Assembly (NCBI GenBank): GCA_964623815.1
Contig: CAZUVR010000005.1
Span: 57,498 to 121,497 of the forward strand
Direction: 5' to 3'
Source: Chroococcopsis sp964623815
GTDB taxonomy: Bacteria > Cyanobacteriota > Cyanobacteriia > Cyanobacteriales > Microcystaceae
Length of the DNA stretch: 64,000 nt
The notes beneath the pieces are model-generated. The model searched no databases, was not told the origin of the DNA, and worked only from the letters and a program-made list of their open reading frames with translations. This document shows, piece by piece, positions 1 to 9,760 of the stretch. Each line of letters opens with the position of its first letter. Within the stretch, counting starts at the first letter, position 1. A program made the position numbers and the translations under genes.

Positions 1-494
1 TTTTGTAGGGTTTCGCCGAGGGGGATTAAACCTTCTTGGGGGCGTTTCTGAGTGAGCCGGAATATCTTTTTCTCTGCCTCATCGAAAACGATTTCTAGTT
101 GCTGGGTGGTGTCATAGGCTAGCTCGACAATCTCGCCGCCAGCGGTGATGAGTTGACGACGGAGGTATTTATCCATCACTAACTCGGCGTAGCGATCGAT
201 ATTAGCCGCCGAGATGGTACGGTCGACTATCTGCCCGATCCGACTCGGCCCGCCTATACTATCTAAAAGATGGTGATCTTGTAACCAGGTACTCACAGTC
301 ATAAAATCCGTTGGTTTACCTTGATTGTGGAGCGCCAGAGCCGCCCGGTAAATATCTTGATGGGCTTTGATGTAGAAAGCATCGGGTAACAGATAATCCA
401 CAACCCGACTCATAGCCTTAGAATCTATTAATATACCTCCTAAAATAGATTCTTCCGCTTCAACGTTTTGGGGGGGCAAGGGGGGGTCAATCAT
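1..494 (-). CDS. dnaB: Replicative DNA helicase DnaB, N-terminal part (cut by window edge)
   Basis: Reading the minus strand from an ATG at 494 gives a protein beginning MIDPPLPPQNVEAEESILGG, the typical start of bacterial DnaB, followed by the N-terminal helical domain (PDAFYIKAHQDIYRA, then STWLQDHHLLDSIGGPS). About 164 residues are visible; the RecA-like ATPase domain lies beyond the left edge. DnaB is the hexameric helicase that unwinds DNA at the replication fork and binds primase. It is divergent from the kinase gene at 532, with only 37 bases between them. Cyanobacterial dnaB genes sometimes carry inteins, but that part of the gene is outside the window. Confidence 0.93.
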   Translation of the reverse strand, partial: MIDPPLPPQNVEAEESILGGILIDSKAMSRVVDYLLPDAFYIKAHQDIYRAALALHNQGKPTDFMTVSTWLQDHHLLDSIGGPSRIGQIVDRTISAANIDRYAELVMDKYLRRQLITAGGEIVELAYDTTQQLEIVFDEAEKKIFRLTQKRPQEGLIPLGETLQ

Positions 495-531
495 TGATTT
501 CGCCTTCAGGTTTATTTGTACTCATTCTAAT

Positions 532-3500
532 ATGGCTTTCTCTTCCCTTAAAGACTTACTGCCCCGTCAGATTGGTAAAATGCCCATAGGCACGGTTTTA
601 GCCCTATCATTCTTGATTCAATTGATTTCAGCGGTGGGCTTAGTCTGGTATCTCTCCTATAAAGACGGGCGGAAAGCCGTCAATAAATTAGCGGGCGAGC
701 TACAAAATCAACTGAGTTTGCGTACTATGCAGCACCTCGACACCTATCTATCCATACCAGAGCAAATCAGTACTATTAACGGGGATGCGGTTAAGCTAGG
801 TTTGCTCAAACCCGATAATTTACAAATCATGGGAGATTATTTCTGGAAGCAGATGCAGGTGTTTCCGGTGACTAATATTGATTTTGGCACACCGTCTGGG
901 AAATTTATCGGTTTAGAGAGATTGGATGAAGGGAGTTTATTAATCAGACAAACCCCCCAGGCAAAGACGAATAAGTTAGAGTTTTGGGATACTAATTTAT
1001 TAGGGCAGAGGGAGCGACTCTTAAAAACCGTAGAGCAACCCTATGACCATCTTTATGCTATGTGGTACATTGATGCTATCCGAGCAGGGAAAGCAGTCTG
1101 GAGTCAGATATACGGGCGGCCGAATCGACCCAACACCTTGTTTATCTCTGCCAGCTCACCACTGTACGATCGATCGTCAAGCCTGATTGGAGTTATAGGA
1201 GTAGATTATAGTCTATCCCAACTGGGAGACTTTTTAAAAACCCTCAATATCAGTCGTACCGGCACGGTTTATATTATCGAACGCAACGGACTGTTAGTAG
1301 CCTCGGCCAGTGGGGAGCCTTTAATTAAAAAAGATAACGTCAGAGTCAATGCCCCTTTAGAGAATAATCCCCTTATCCGAGAGACGACTCGATATTTAAT
1401 CAAACGCTACGATGGCTTGAAAGGAATCCGGCAACCGCTAAATTTAGATGTGAGTGTTGATAACGAGCAAGTATTCGTTCAAGTCACGCCCTGGCAGAAG
1501 TTTAAGGGATTAGATTGGTTAATCGTTTCTGTTATTCCTGAGTCAGAATTTATGGGGCAGATAGAGGAAAATAATCGTAGGACTTTGTTATTATCTTTAC
1601 TGTCCTTAAGTATAGTTATTCTTATCGCTTTTATTACTGCCAGGTGGTTAACCGAGCCGTTGAGCCGATTGAGTGAAGCCAGTAAACAAATTCAGTCCGG
1701 AGAATTTAAACTCGTTAGAGCATCCGGCAGTAAAGAATTTAGGCAATTATCAAACTCTTTTAATCAAATGGTACATGAAATTCGAGCCAATCATCGAGAA
1801 CTAGCAGAATACTCTAAATCCTTAGAAAATAAAGTGAGGGAGAGGACAGAAGAATTAAAAAGAGAAATGTCTACTCGGATCAGTACGGAGGCCCAGTATC
1901 GCAGTATATTCGATAATGCGGTAGAAGGGATATTTCAAACTTCGGTAGATGGGTTATATCTCAGCGCTAATCCCGCCCTGGCGAAGATGTACGGTTACGA
2001 ATCACCAGAGGAATTAATCGCCGCTCAACCTAACGCGAGCAATAAACTTTACGTTGACTCGAAACGTCGTCAGGAATTTCAGGCTTTATTCACCGATCAA
2101 GATACCGTCTCGGTTTTTGAATCACAAGTCTATCGTAAAAATGGAGAGATTATCTGGATTGCTGAACATGCGCGGGCGGTTAGAGACGAGACAGGGGAGA
2201 TTATTTATTATGAGGGTTTCGTACAAGATATTACCGAGCGTAAACAGGTAGAAGCCAACTTACAAAAAGCCAAAGAAGCAGCCGAAGCGGCTAATCAAGC
2301 TAAAAGCACTTTCATCGCCAATATGAGTCACGAGTTACGCACTCCTTTAAACGCGATTTTGGGATTTTCTCAGTTGATGCTACGTAATTCTAATTTAGCT
2401 AAACATGACCAAGAAAATTTGAGTACGATCGTCAGGAGCGGTGAACATCTATTAAACTTGATCAATCAGGTTCTCGACCTTTCTAAAATAGAAGCGGGAA
2501 AAATTTCCCTCAATTTAAAAAACTTTGATCTCCATCGGCTTTTAGATGATTTAGAGGATATGTTCGCCTTTAAAAGCGACGAAAAGAGTTTAAATCTGAT
2601 TTTTGAGGTATCCTCTGATGTGCCCCAGTATATCCGCACCGACGAAATCAAGCTACGTCAGGTATTGATTAATCTCCTCAATAACGCGCTCAAGTTCACG
2701 GCTGAGGGGAGCGTATCTTTAAAAGTTTCCCTAAACGAAGCCGAGGAGTTGTATTTTGAAGTTCAAGATACAGGTATCGGTATTCATCCCAAAGAAATAG
2801 AAAATTTATTCTCTGCTTTCTTGCAAACCGAGAGCGGAAAAAATTCTCAAGAAGGAACCGGCTTAGGATTGGCTATCAGTAAAAAATTTGTCCAACTTAT
2901 GGGAGGAGATATAAAAGTTCAGAGCAAATTAGGCAAGGGAAGTATATTTAGTTTTAATCTATCTATTGAAACGGTAGATGCTGATGATTTAGAAAACAAA
3001 CAACATCAGCAACAGGTGATCGGCTTAGTTCCAGGACAAAAGGTTTATAAGATTCTGGTGGTAGATGATAAGGCTATTAATCGTCAACTCATGAGGCAAC
3101 TATTAGAGCCTTTAGGCTTTAGTATTCAGGAGGCGGTCAACGGATTAGAAGCGGTGAATATCTGGCGGCAATGGCATCCAGATTTAATCTGGATGGATAT
3201 GAGAATGCCAGTTTTAAATGGTTACGAGGCTACAGAACAAATCAAAAGTACCGTAAAAGGACAGGCTACCGTGATCATCGCCCTTACCGCTAGCGTTTTT
3301 GAAGAGGAAAAAAGCTTGGTACTGTCGAGAGGCTGTGATGATTTCTTGCGTAAGCCATTCCGTTCAGAAGAAATATTTCAAACTATGGAAAAATATCTAG
3401 GGGTTAAATATGTTTATGCAGAAGATAATAATCAATTTACAAATGATAGTAAAATTTCTCAAGATATGAAGGATGAATTAAAAATTTTGCCGAGAGAATT

Positions 3501-3678
3501 ACTGAATGATTTGGAGTCAGCGATTCAATTCGTCGATCTTGATAAAATTCATCTTCTCTTACAAACTATCGAGGGGAAAAATTCTCTCATAGTCTCCAGA
3601 CTACAAAGTTATCTCGATAATTTTGAATATGAAACTGTTTTAAATATAATAAATGCAGTTAAAGCGGAAATAAAATGA
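532..3678 (+). CDS. Hybrid sensor histidine kinase (dCACHE-HAMP-PAS-HisKA-HATPase-REC)
   Basis: A 1048-residue membrane-bound sensor. In order: TM helix near residues 22-42; a large extracellular double-CACHE-like sensor (about 50-340); second TM near 350-370; HAMP; coiled coil; PAS/PAC domain (about 455-575); HisKA with phospho-accepting His600 in MSHELRTPL; HATPase with N box NLLNNALKF and G boxes DTGIGI and GTGLGLAISKK; receiver domain with Asp889 in IWMDMRMP. A C-terminal helical tail of about 70 residues follows the receiver. The stop overlaps the next gene by four bases, so the two are probably translated together. The ligand of the sensor domain cannot be told from the sequence. Confidence 0.9.
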   Translation: MAFSSLKDLLPRQIGKMPIGTVLALSFLIQLISAVGLVWYLSYKDGRKAVNKLAGELQNQLSLRTMQHLDTYLSIPEQISTINGDAVKLGLLKPDNLQIMGDYFWKQMQVFPVTNIDFGTPSGKFIGLERLDEGSLLIRQTPQAKTNKLEFWDTNLLGQRERLLKTVEQPYDHLYAMWYIDAIRAGKAVWSQIYGRPNRPNTLFISASSPLYDRSSSLIGVIGVDYSLSQLGDFLKTLNISRTGTVYIIERNGLLVASASGEPLIKKDNVRVNAPLENNPLIRETTRYLIKRYDGLKGIRQPLNLDVSVDNEQVFVQVTPWQKFKGLDWLIVSVIPESEFMGQIEENNRRTLLLSLLSLSIVILIAFITARWLTEPLSRLSEASKQIQSGEFKLVRASGSKEFRQLSNSFNQMVHEIRANHRELAEYSKSLENKVRERTEELKREMSTRISTEAQYRSIFDNAVEGIFQTSVDGLYLSANPALAKMYGYESPEELIAAQPNASNKLYVDSKRRQEFQALFTDQDTVSVFESQVYRKNGEIIWIAEHARAVRDETGEIIYYEGFVQDITERKQVEANLQKAKEAAEAANQAKSTFIANMSHELRTPLNAILGFSQLMLRNSNLAKHDQENLSTIVRSGEHLLNLINQVLDLSKIEAGKISLNLKNFDLHRLLDDLEDMFAFKSDEKSLNLIFEVSSDVPQYIRTDEIKLRQVLINLLNNALKFTAEGSVSLKVSLNEAEELYFEVQDTGIGIHPKEIENLFSAFLQTESGKNSQEGTGLGLAISKKFVQLMGGDIKVQSKLGKGSIFSFNLSIETVDADDLENKQHQQQVIGLVPGQKVYKILVVDDKAINRQLMRQLLEPLGFSIQEAVNGLEAVNIWRQWHPDLIWMDMRMPVLNGYEATEQIKSTVKGQATVIIALTASVFEEEKSLVLSRGCDDFLRKPFRSEEIFQTMEKYLGVKYVYAEDNNQFTNDSKISQDMKDELKILPRELLNDLESAIQFVDLDKIHLLLQTIEGKNSLIVSRLQSYLDNFEYETVLNIINAVKAEIK

Positions 3679-5144
3679 ACCTTTCCTCCTCGATACATAA
3701 GGAATCTCCAGCTATGAAAGGCAATATTCTAGTAGTGGATGATAATCCCGCTAATCTGCGTCTTCTGATCGATATATTGGGTAAACAGGGTTATCAAGTC
3801 CGCCCTGTACCTAACGGTAAATTAGCTATAGGGGCGGCTATCGGATTACCGCCGGATTTAATCCTACTTGACATTATGATGCCCGATATGGACGGCTATC
3901 AAGTTTGTACAGCCTTGAAATCTGAACCGACGACTCAAGATATTCCTATTATCTTTATCAGTGCCATTAACGAAGTAATTGATAAGGTGAAAGCTTTTCA
4001 AGTAGGGGCTGTTGATTATATCACCAAGCCGTTTCAGATAGAAGAGGTTTTAGTCAGGGTCGATACTCATTTACAGATACGCTTCCTGCAAAAAAATCTC
4101 GCTCGTGAAAAGGAAATTTTAAGCCAAACTCTCAACCAATTACAGCTAACACAAGAACAGTTAATCCATACAGAAAAAATGGCCGCCCTCGGTCAATTAG
4201 TCGCGGGTATCGCCCACGAAATTAATACGCCGATGGGAGCTATCCGCTCCTCCGTGGAAAATTTAACGGATTTTTTTGATAAGAAGTTAAGTAAATTACC
4301 ATCTATCTTACAATCTTTATCTTCAGAGGAAAGCGATTTTTTAAATTATATACTAGCTACTCACCAGCAAAAAAAATTAACTTATTCTACCCGAGAGAAA
4401 AGGCAGATAAGACGTAATATAAGCAGTAAGCTAGAAGAAGAAGGTATATCTCAACCGGATATTGTAGCTGATACTCTATTAGATCTAGGTTTTGAAACGA
4501 TAGAAAGCGTCACCAAAATTATGCCAACTTTGAAAAAAAATGGCATTAATAATATTCTCAATATAGCTTATGAATTAACTACATTACAAAGTAGTTCAAG
4601 AACAATTTTAACCGCTACGGAAAGAGCATCGAAAGTGGTTTTCGCCTTGAGAAGTTATGCTCGTTACGAATCTACCGGCCAACTCATTAAAACCAATATA
4701 GCTGAGGGGATAGAGACGATATTAACGCTTTACCACAACCGGCTCAAGCAAGGCGTAGAAGTTTTGAGAGAATATGAAGATATTCCTTTGGTGAATTGTT
4801 ATCCCGACGAATTGAATCAGGTTTGGACTAACTTAATCAGTAACGCTCTCGCGGCGATGGAAAATAAGGGCGTACTGACGATCGCCATCAAGAAGCGAGA
4901 GGATGAAGTACGAGTGAGTATTCAGGATAACGGTAGTGGCATCTCCCCAGATATAGAGCCGAAAATATTTCAACCCTTCTTTACCACTAAAGCCAAAGGC
5001 GAAGGAAGTGGGTTAGGATTAGATATTGTCAAGAAAATTATCGATAAACATGGGGGTACGATCGCCGTTAATTCTCTTCCCGGCAACACTACATTTACCG
5101 TCACCTTACCAATAGAGCGAGAGAGCGAGCCGAGCAATGCCTAA
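3675..5144 (+). CDS. Receiver domain-histidine kinase
   Basis: A 489-residue soluble protein with an N-terminal receiver (phospho-acceptor Asp66 in LILLDIMMPDMDG, Lys in YITKPF), a short coiled coil, a HisKA-type H box with His181 (GIAHEINTPMGAI), then about 120 residues of helical insertion before the N box (NLISNALAAM) and the ATPase G boxes (DNGSGI, GSGLGLDIVKK). Such proteins take phosphate from an upstream kinase and act as relay or integrator; its partner is likely the hybrid kinase it overlaps by four bases. An internal Met at residue 14, just before the receiver, is an alternative start. The 3' end overlaps the next gene by eight bases. Confidence 0.88.
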   Translation: MNLSSSIHKESPAMKGNILVVDDNPANLRLLIDILGKQGYQVRPVPNGKLAIGAAIGLPPDLILLDIMMPDMDGYQVCTALKSEPTTQDIPIIFISAINEVIDKVKAFQVGAVDYITKPFQIEEVLVRVDTHLQIRFLQKNLAREKEILSQTLNQLQLTQEQLIHTEKMAALGQLVAGIAHEINTPMGAIRSSVENLTDFFDKKLSKLPSILQSLSSEESDFLNYILATHQQKKLTYSTREKRQIRRNISSKLEEEGISQPDIVADTLLDLGFETIESVTKIMPTLKKNGINNILNIAYELTTLQSSSRTILTATERASKVVFALRSYARYESTGQLIKTNIAEGIETILTLYHNRLKQGVEVLREYEDIPLVNCYPDELNQVWTNLISNALAAMENKGVLTIAIKKREDEVRVSIQDNGSGISPDIEPKIFQPFFTTKAKGEGSGLGLDIVKKIIDKHGGTIAVNSLPGNTTFTVTLPIERESEPSNA

Positions 5145-5529
5145 ACCGGTTATTCTATGCGTAGATGATGAAAAAGTAATCTTAGAAAGCTTAAAAATTC
5201 AAATCAAACAAGCTTTTCACGATCGATATATTTATGAAGCGGCTGAAAGTGCTGACGAAGCCTTAGAAATATTGGCGGAATTAGAAGGAGATAATGTTCC
5301 GATTTTAGTCATAGTTTCCGATTGGCTCATGCCTGGAATGAAAGGGGATGAATTTTTGATTAAAGTACATCAGAATTATCCTCGAATTGTTAAAATTATG
5401 CTTACCGGTCAGGCAGATGAGTCAGCGATAGAAAAAGCTATCCATGAAGCTAATCTATATGCTTGTCTCAGTAAACCTTGGGATAGTAATACCTTAGTAG
5501 ACACGATTAAATCTGGGTTATCAAAGTAA
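5137..5529 (+). CDS. Single-domain response regulator
   Basis: A 130-residue stand-alone receiver. Acidic pocket DD at residues 10-11, phospho-acceptor Asp62 in VSDWLMPGMKGDEF, Thr/Ser in MLTGQAD and Lys in LSKPWD. It starts inside the end of the upstream kinase gene (eight-base overlap) and abuts the next gene with no spacer, so it sits in the middle of a four-gene operon. Its sequence closely resembles the receiver of the next gene (shared KGDE, MLTGQAD and KPW motifs), which suggests tandem duplication. With no output domain it probably acts by protein contact or as a phosphate sink. Confidence 0.88.
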   Translation: MPKPVILCVDDEKVILESLKIQIKQAFHDRYIYEAAESADEALEILAELEGDNVPILVIVSDWLMPGMKGDEFLIKVHQNYPRIVKIMLTGQADESAIEKAIHEANLYACLSKPWDSNTLVDTIKSGLSK

Positions 5530-6591
5530 ATGACTAAGCCTGTTATTATTTGTATTGATGACGAAGCCACCGTTATTGATAGCTTGAAAATAGAATTGAA
5601 AAAAGCTATCGGGGAAGAGTTCATCATCGAAACCGCCGAGGGAGGACAGGATGCGATCGAATTGGTGGAAGAATTATTAAAAGAAGGTACGGAGGTAGCG
5701 GTAGTGCTTTCCGATTACATCATGCCGGATATAAAAGGAGACGAAGTTCTCAAGAGAATTCATTTTATGTCTCCTAATACTTTAACGATCATGTTAACCG
5801 GGCAGGCGGATTTAGAAGCTATAGGTAATGCGATTAAAAACGCCAGATTATACCGTTATCTAGCAAAACCCTGGCAACCGGAAGACTTAAAATTAACCGT
5901 AGTAGAAGCCGTTCATAGCTATTTACAAGATAAAAAATTAACGGAACAGAACCTGAAATTACAAGAACTAAATTTAGAATTACAACGCTTAACGGAAACA
6001 CAGGCGGAAATAATCGCTACGCGCACCGCAGAATTAGAAGATGCTAATAGGGAATTAAGACGTTTAGTTAACCTGGACGGGCTAACTCAAGTACCGAACA
6101 GACGCAAGTTCGATGAATCATTGCCCGAAGAATGGTTAAGAGGTGCGAGAAATTCTCACCCCCTATCCTTAATACTCTGCGATGTGGATTTATTCAAACA
6201 ATATAACGATTCATACGGTCATTTAAAAGGGGATGATTGTTTAAAACAGATAGCGAAAATGATAGAAAAGATTCCGCAACGCCCCGCTGATTTAGTCGCT
6301 CGTTATGGAGGAGAAGAATTCGTCATTCTGTTACCAGATACCCCCATAGAAGGTGCTTTTCAAGTAGCTCAGAGAATTCAAGCGGCAATTAGGGAATTAG
6401 CCATACTCCATGAAACTTCTACTATTAACGCCTACGTTACGGTGAGTTTAGGTGTAGCCACCATAATTCCGAAAAACAAGGTATCTTCCCTATCTTTACT
6501 GAATGCGGCCGATGAAGCTCTTTACCAGGCGAAAAAACTCGGCCGCAATCAAATAGTAATCAACGAAAGTTTGCTGATTAATAATATCTAG
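5530..6591 (+). CDS. Response regulator with diguanylate cyclase (REC-GGDEF)
   Basis: A 353-residue response regulator. The receiver (about 1-130) has Asp62 in LSDYIMPDIKGDE; a coiled coil (about 135-175) links it to a GGDEF domain (about 180-345) with active motif RYGGEEF and an inhibitory-site RxxD (RPAD) five residues upstream of it. It should make cyclic di-GMP from two GTP when phosphorylated, with product inhibition. It is the last gene of the operon beginning at 532 and so the likely output of that cascade. Its stop lies only two bases from the stop of the convergent peptidase gene. Confidence 0.9.
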   Translation: MTKPVIICIDDEATVIDSLKIELKKAIGEEFIIETAEGGQDAIELVEELLKEGTEVAVVLSDYIMPDIKGDEVLKRIHFMSPNTLTIMLTGQADLEAIGNAIKNARLYRYLAKPWQPEDLKLTVVEAVHSYLQDKKLTEQNLKLQELNLELQRLTETQAEIIATRTAELEDANRELRRLVNLDGLTQVPNRRKFDESLPEEWLRGARNSHPLSLILCDVDLFKQYNDSYGHLKGDDCLKQIAKMIEKIPQRPADLVARYGGEEFVILLPDTPIEGAFQVAQRIQAAIRELAILHETSTINAYVTVSLGVATIIPKNKVSSLSLLNAADEALYQAKKLGRNQIVINESLLINNI

Positions 6592-6593
6592 CC

Positions 6594-8507
6594 CTAGAGA
6601 TTAGGGATAGGAATCGGCTCTATATTATCAGCCGGTGTGAAGTCAAAAATACGGGAATAGAAATAAAACTCACCGTCGAGAGATTTTTTAATATTTTCTG
6701 CCCTTCTAAAGCCGTGTTGTTCATCGGCAAACGTCACGTAAGCCACCGGTAAACCCTTACTATTAATAGCATCTACCATCATTTGCGCTTGATTGGGGGG
6801 GACAACTTTATCTTCCAAACCCTGGAAGAAGATGACCGGACGAGAAAGGCGATCGATATAATGAATAGGAGACCTCTGCCGGTAAACTTCTTTTTCTTCG
6901 GGATATTTACCCACCAATATATCTAAATAGCGCGACTCGAACTTATGGGTGTCTTGAGCGATAGCCTCTAAATCACTGACACCGTAATAACTCGCCCCGG
7001 CGGCGAAAGTATCATTAAAAGTCAGAGCCACCAGAGTCGTATAACCACCGGCACTACCGCCGGAAATCGCTAAACGCCCGCCGTCTACCTTGCCCTGTTT
7101 CACCAGAAACCCGGCCGCGTTAATACAATCGCGCACATCGACGATACCCCAATTGCCGTATAAGCGCTGACGATACTCGCGCCCGAAGCCCGTGCTACCG
7201 CCATAATTCACATCCAGATAACCAAAACCCCTAGTCGTCCAATATTGCACCCTTAAACTAAAACTAGAAGAAGCCTGAGCTGTAGGGCCGCCGTGACTCT
7301 TAACGAGTAGAGGCGGTAATTCTCCCTCGGGCGGGGAATAATCGGGGTTGCGGGGGGGATAATACCAGGCGTAGGCGGTTAAGCCGTTATCGGTGGGAAA
7401 AGCTATCATCTCGGGAGTGGAGATGTAAGACTCGTCTAGATGTAGATTGCTGGATAACTTTAATACTTCGGTTTTGCCCGTCTGCAAATCCAATTTAATC
7501 ACAGCGGGAGAGTCAACGAAGGAGGCACCTATAAAAACGGCGGTGGTGGGGGTGACGGAGAGAGAGGAAATACTGGTGTAGGGAAGGGCAAAAGTTTCTA
7601 GTTGCCCCGAGATGGTGTCGATACTGCCTAAATACCAGCGCCCGCCTGCGGTATAAGTGCAGATGATACGGGTTTCCGAGGCGAAGCCATAATTAGATAA
7701 ACCGAATACCCAGTGGGGATAAGCGAACTCAGCTTCAAATTCACAGACGGGGTGAATATTACCATCGTAACTATAGAGATTCCACCAATTCGATCGATCG
7801 CTAGAAAAATAAAGGCGATGGTTATTACTCCAACGCGGCTCACACACCGATTCAGCATCGCCCCCAGCTACGGCGATTTTTTCTTTTATAAACCCTCCCA
7901 CATCGAAGCTGCCTATCCAGAGTGTGCTATTATCCCAGGGCATATCCGGAAGATTCCAACTAATCCAAGCTAATTTAGAGCCATCGAAGTTCAGACGCGG
8001 GGAAGTATAAAAATCATCCCCGGCTATCAGGGTTTGTATTTCCCCTGTATCTATGTCGACGGCGATGATACTGTTTTCGGGGAAGGAATCCGAGTTACTA
8101 TGATCTTCGCAGACACAGATTAAGCGTCGGCGGAAAGAATCTAAAATCATATCCCCGTAGCGTCGTTTCGATTCAGCGGTTAGTGGCACCGGGGAGCCGG
8201 GGAAGACTTGTTTATAAAGACGTTGATCGGCATAATTACAGAAGTAGATAACGCCGTCACAGACGAGATAGGCACCGCCGCCGTATTCGTGGATACGGGT
8301 TCTAACGTTGAAGTCGCGGGGAGTAACATCGCTTTTCGTACCATCGCCCGATAATTTTACCAGCACATTCCTACCCCCCTCGGAGGGCCTACCTTCGAGC
8401 CAATAAATATCATCTCCGTCTATCGATACTGCTCCAAGGGCGATCGATTCTGAGACAATTAGATCGGAACTAACCGGAGACTGCCAAGACCCATAAGCGT
8501 TACTCAT
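6594..8507 (-). CDS. S9 family prolyl oligopeptidase-like serine peptidase
   Basis: About 637 residues from the ATG at 8507 (in-frame GTG codons at 8516 and 8513 are alternatives). The N-terminal two thirds look like a beta-propeller; the C-terminal third is an alpha/beta hydrolase domain with nucleophile Ser in SGGSAGG, Asp in GLEDKVVPP and His in DEQHGF, the order seen in S9 peptidases such as dipeptidyl aminopeptidases and acylaminoacyl peptidases. No signal peptide is visible, so it is probably cytoplasmic and trims short peptides. It starts a few bases after the corA stop and is likely co-transcribed with it. The substrate cannot be assigned from sequence. Confidence 0.9.
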   Translation of the reverse strand: MSNAYGSWQSPVSSDLIVSESIALGAVSIDGDDIYWLEGRPSEGGRNVLVKLSGDGTKSDVTPRDFNVRTRIHEYGGGAYLVCDGVIYFCNYADQRLYKQVFPGSPVPLTAESKRRYGDMILDSFRRRLICVCEDHSNSDSFPENSIIAVDIDTGEIQTLIAGDDFYTSPRLNFDGSKLAWISWNLPDMPWDNSTLWIGSFDVGGFIKEKIAVAGGDAESVCEPRWSNNHRLYFSSDRSNWWNLYSYDGNIHPVCEFEAEFAYPHWVFGLSNYGFASETRIICTYTAGGRWYLGSIDTISGQLETFALPYTSISSLSVTPTTAVFIGASFVDSPAVIKLDLQTGKTEVLKLSSNLHLDESYISTPEMIAFPTDNGLTAYAWYYPPRNPDYSPPEGELPPLLVKSHGGPTAQASSSFSLRVQYWTTRGFGYLDVNYGGSTGFGREYRQRLYGNWGIVDVRDCINAAGFLVKQGKVDGGRLAISGGSAGGYTTLVALTFNDTFAAGASYYGVSDLEAIAQDTHKFESRYLDILVGKYPEEKEVYRQRSPIHYIDRLSRPVIFFQGLEDKVVPPNQAQMMVDAINSKGLPVAYVTFADEQHGFRRAENIKKSLDGEFYFYSRIFDFTPADNIEPIPIPNL

Positions 8508-8522
8508 AATCACCACACTAAG

Positions 8523-9680
8523 TTATTTGTCCTCTTCATCAGCATACATAGATTTAAACCAGCCTTTGCGCCAGAAATAATAAACTAAACCGAGAGCTAC
8601 CAATAACATCACGCCCAGACAGATAAAATAACCCCAGTGCCATTTTAATTCTGGCATATTTTCAAAGTTCATACCGTAAACACCGGCGATAAAAGTCAGG
8701 GGATTAAATATGGTGGCGATAACAGTTAGAAACTTCATGATTTCATTGAGTTTATTGCCCATCGAAGACATATAAACATCCATCAAACTCGCCGCCAACT
8801 CTCGATAAGCCTCGATGATTTCTAAGATTTGAATGACGTGATCATAACAATCACGATAATATATTTGTATATCATGAGCGATTAAACCGTTATTATCCCT
8901 CATTAAAAGATTCAATACATTACGCATTGGCCAGATCAAGCGCCGTAAAGATAATAATTCCCGCCGGACGTTATACAATTCCTGCATCATGCGTTTAGTG
9001 GGATTGTGGATGATATTATCCTCTAGAGCCTCGATTCTCTCCTCATAATGCTCGATGACAGGGAAATAATTATCAATGATCGAGTCTAATAGTAAATAAG
9101 TTAAATAATCGGCCCCTAGCTCTCTCACCTTGCCCTGGCCGGCGCGAATTTTCTCCCTCACCGGATCGAAACAGTCGTGTAATTCTTCTTCTTGAAAAGT
9201 TAAAAGGAGGTTTTTACCTAAAACAAAGCCGACCTGTTCGGTTTCAAAACCGTCGTCATCGTCTTGAAGCCTGACCATATGGGCGATGATCAACATTTTA
9301 TCATTATAATCTTCTAACTTCGTCCTCTGGGGTACGTTAACCACATCTTCCAATAACAGGGGGTGAAGATGAAAGATTTCTCCCACTTGTTTCAAAACCA
9401 TTTCGCTTCCCAAACCTTGAATATCCATCCAGGAAACCGTATTAGTACCCAGGTAGGGGGCGCAGGCGTTAGGCGTTATATCCACCTTACGAATAGCCTG
9501 TTCGAGATTATAATCGATGAGGATAATGCGGGAAGGATTGGCATCGGGTTCGATAACCAATGTACCCGGCTCGTTACCTGGTTTATCGTAAAAATAATCG
9601 AAATAATCTTCTTCTTCCTCTTCTTCTGGCTGTGAAGGGCGAAAAGAAAAAAATTCATCCCCAGTGCGATATTGAACCAT
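8523..9680 (-). CDS. corA: CorA magnesium/cobalt transporter
   Basis: A 385-residue CorA family protein: a long acidic cytoplasmic domain with a stretch of consecutive Glu near residues 18-22, a stalk helix, and two C-terminal TM helices. The signature YGMNF follows the first TM helix, as in the Mg2+ channel CorA, and the protein ends in a basic/acidic tail. CorA forms a pentameric inner-membrane channel for Mg2+ influx. It precedes the S9 peptidase on the same strand and is divergent from the DUF3370 gene at 9761. I see no Mg2+ riboswitch in the 80-base upstream gap. Confidence 0.93.
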   Translation of the reverse strand: MVQYRTGDEFFSFRPSQPEEEEEEDYFDYFYDKPGNEPGTLVIEPDANPSRIILIDYNLEQAIRKVDITPNACAPYLGTNTVSWMDIQGLGSEMVLKQVGEIFHLHPLLLEDVVNVPQRTKLEDYNDKMLIIAHMVRLQDDDDGFETEQVGFVLGKNLLLTFQEEELHDCFDPVREKIRAGQGKVRELGADYLTYLLLDSIIDNYFPVIEHYEERIEALEDNIIHNPTKRMMQELYNVRRELLSLRRLIWPMRNVLNLLMRDNNGLIAHDIQIYYRDCYDHVIQILEIIEAYRELAASLMDVYMSSMGNKLNEIMKFLTVIATIFNPLTFIAGVYGMNFENMPELKWHWGYFICLGVMLLVALGLVYYFWRKGWFKSMYADEEDK

Positions 9681-9760
9681 AACCTAACCTTAATCCTAGA
9701 CCATGTAACTTAAAAATTTTAGTGTAAATTGAGAGAGAAAGTGTTCTCGATTCTGATTGG

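Noticed and set aside
9681..9760. Mg2+ riboswitch before corA
   Set aside because: The gap is only 80 bases and shows no M-box or ykoK landmarks.
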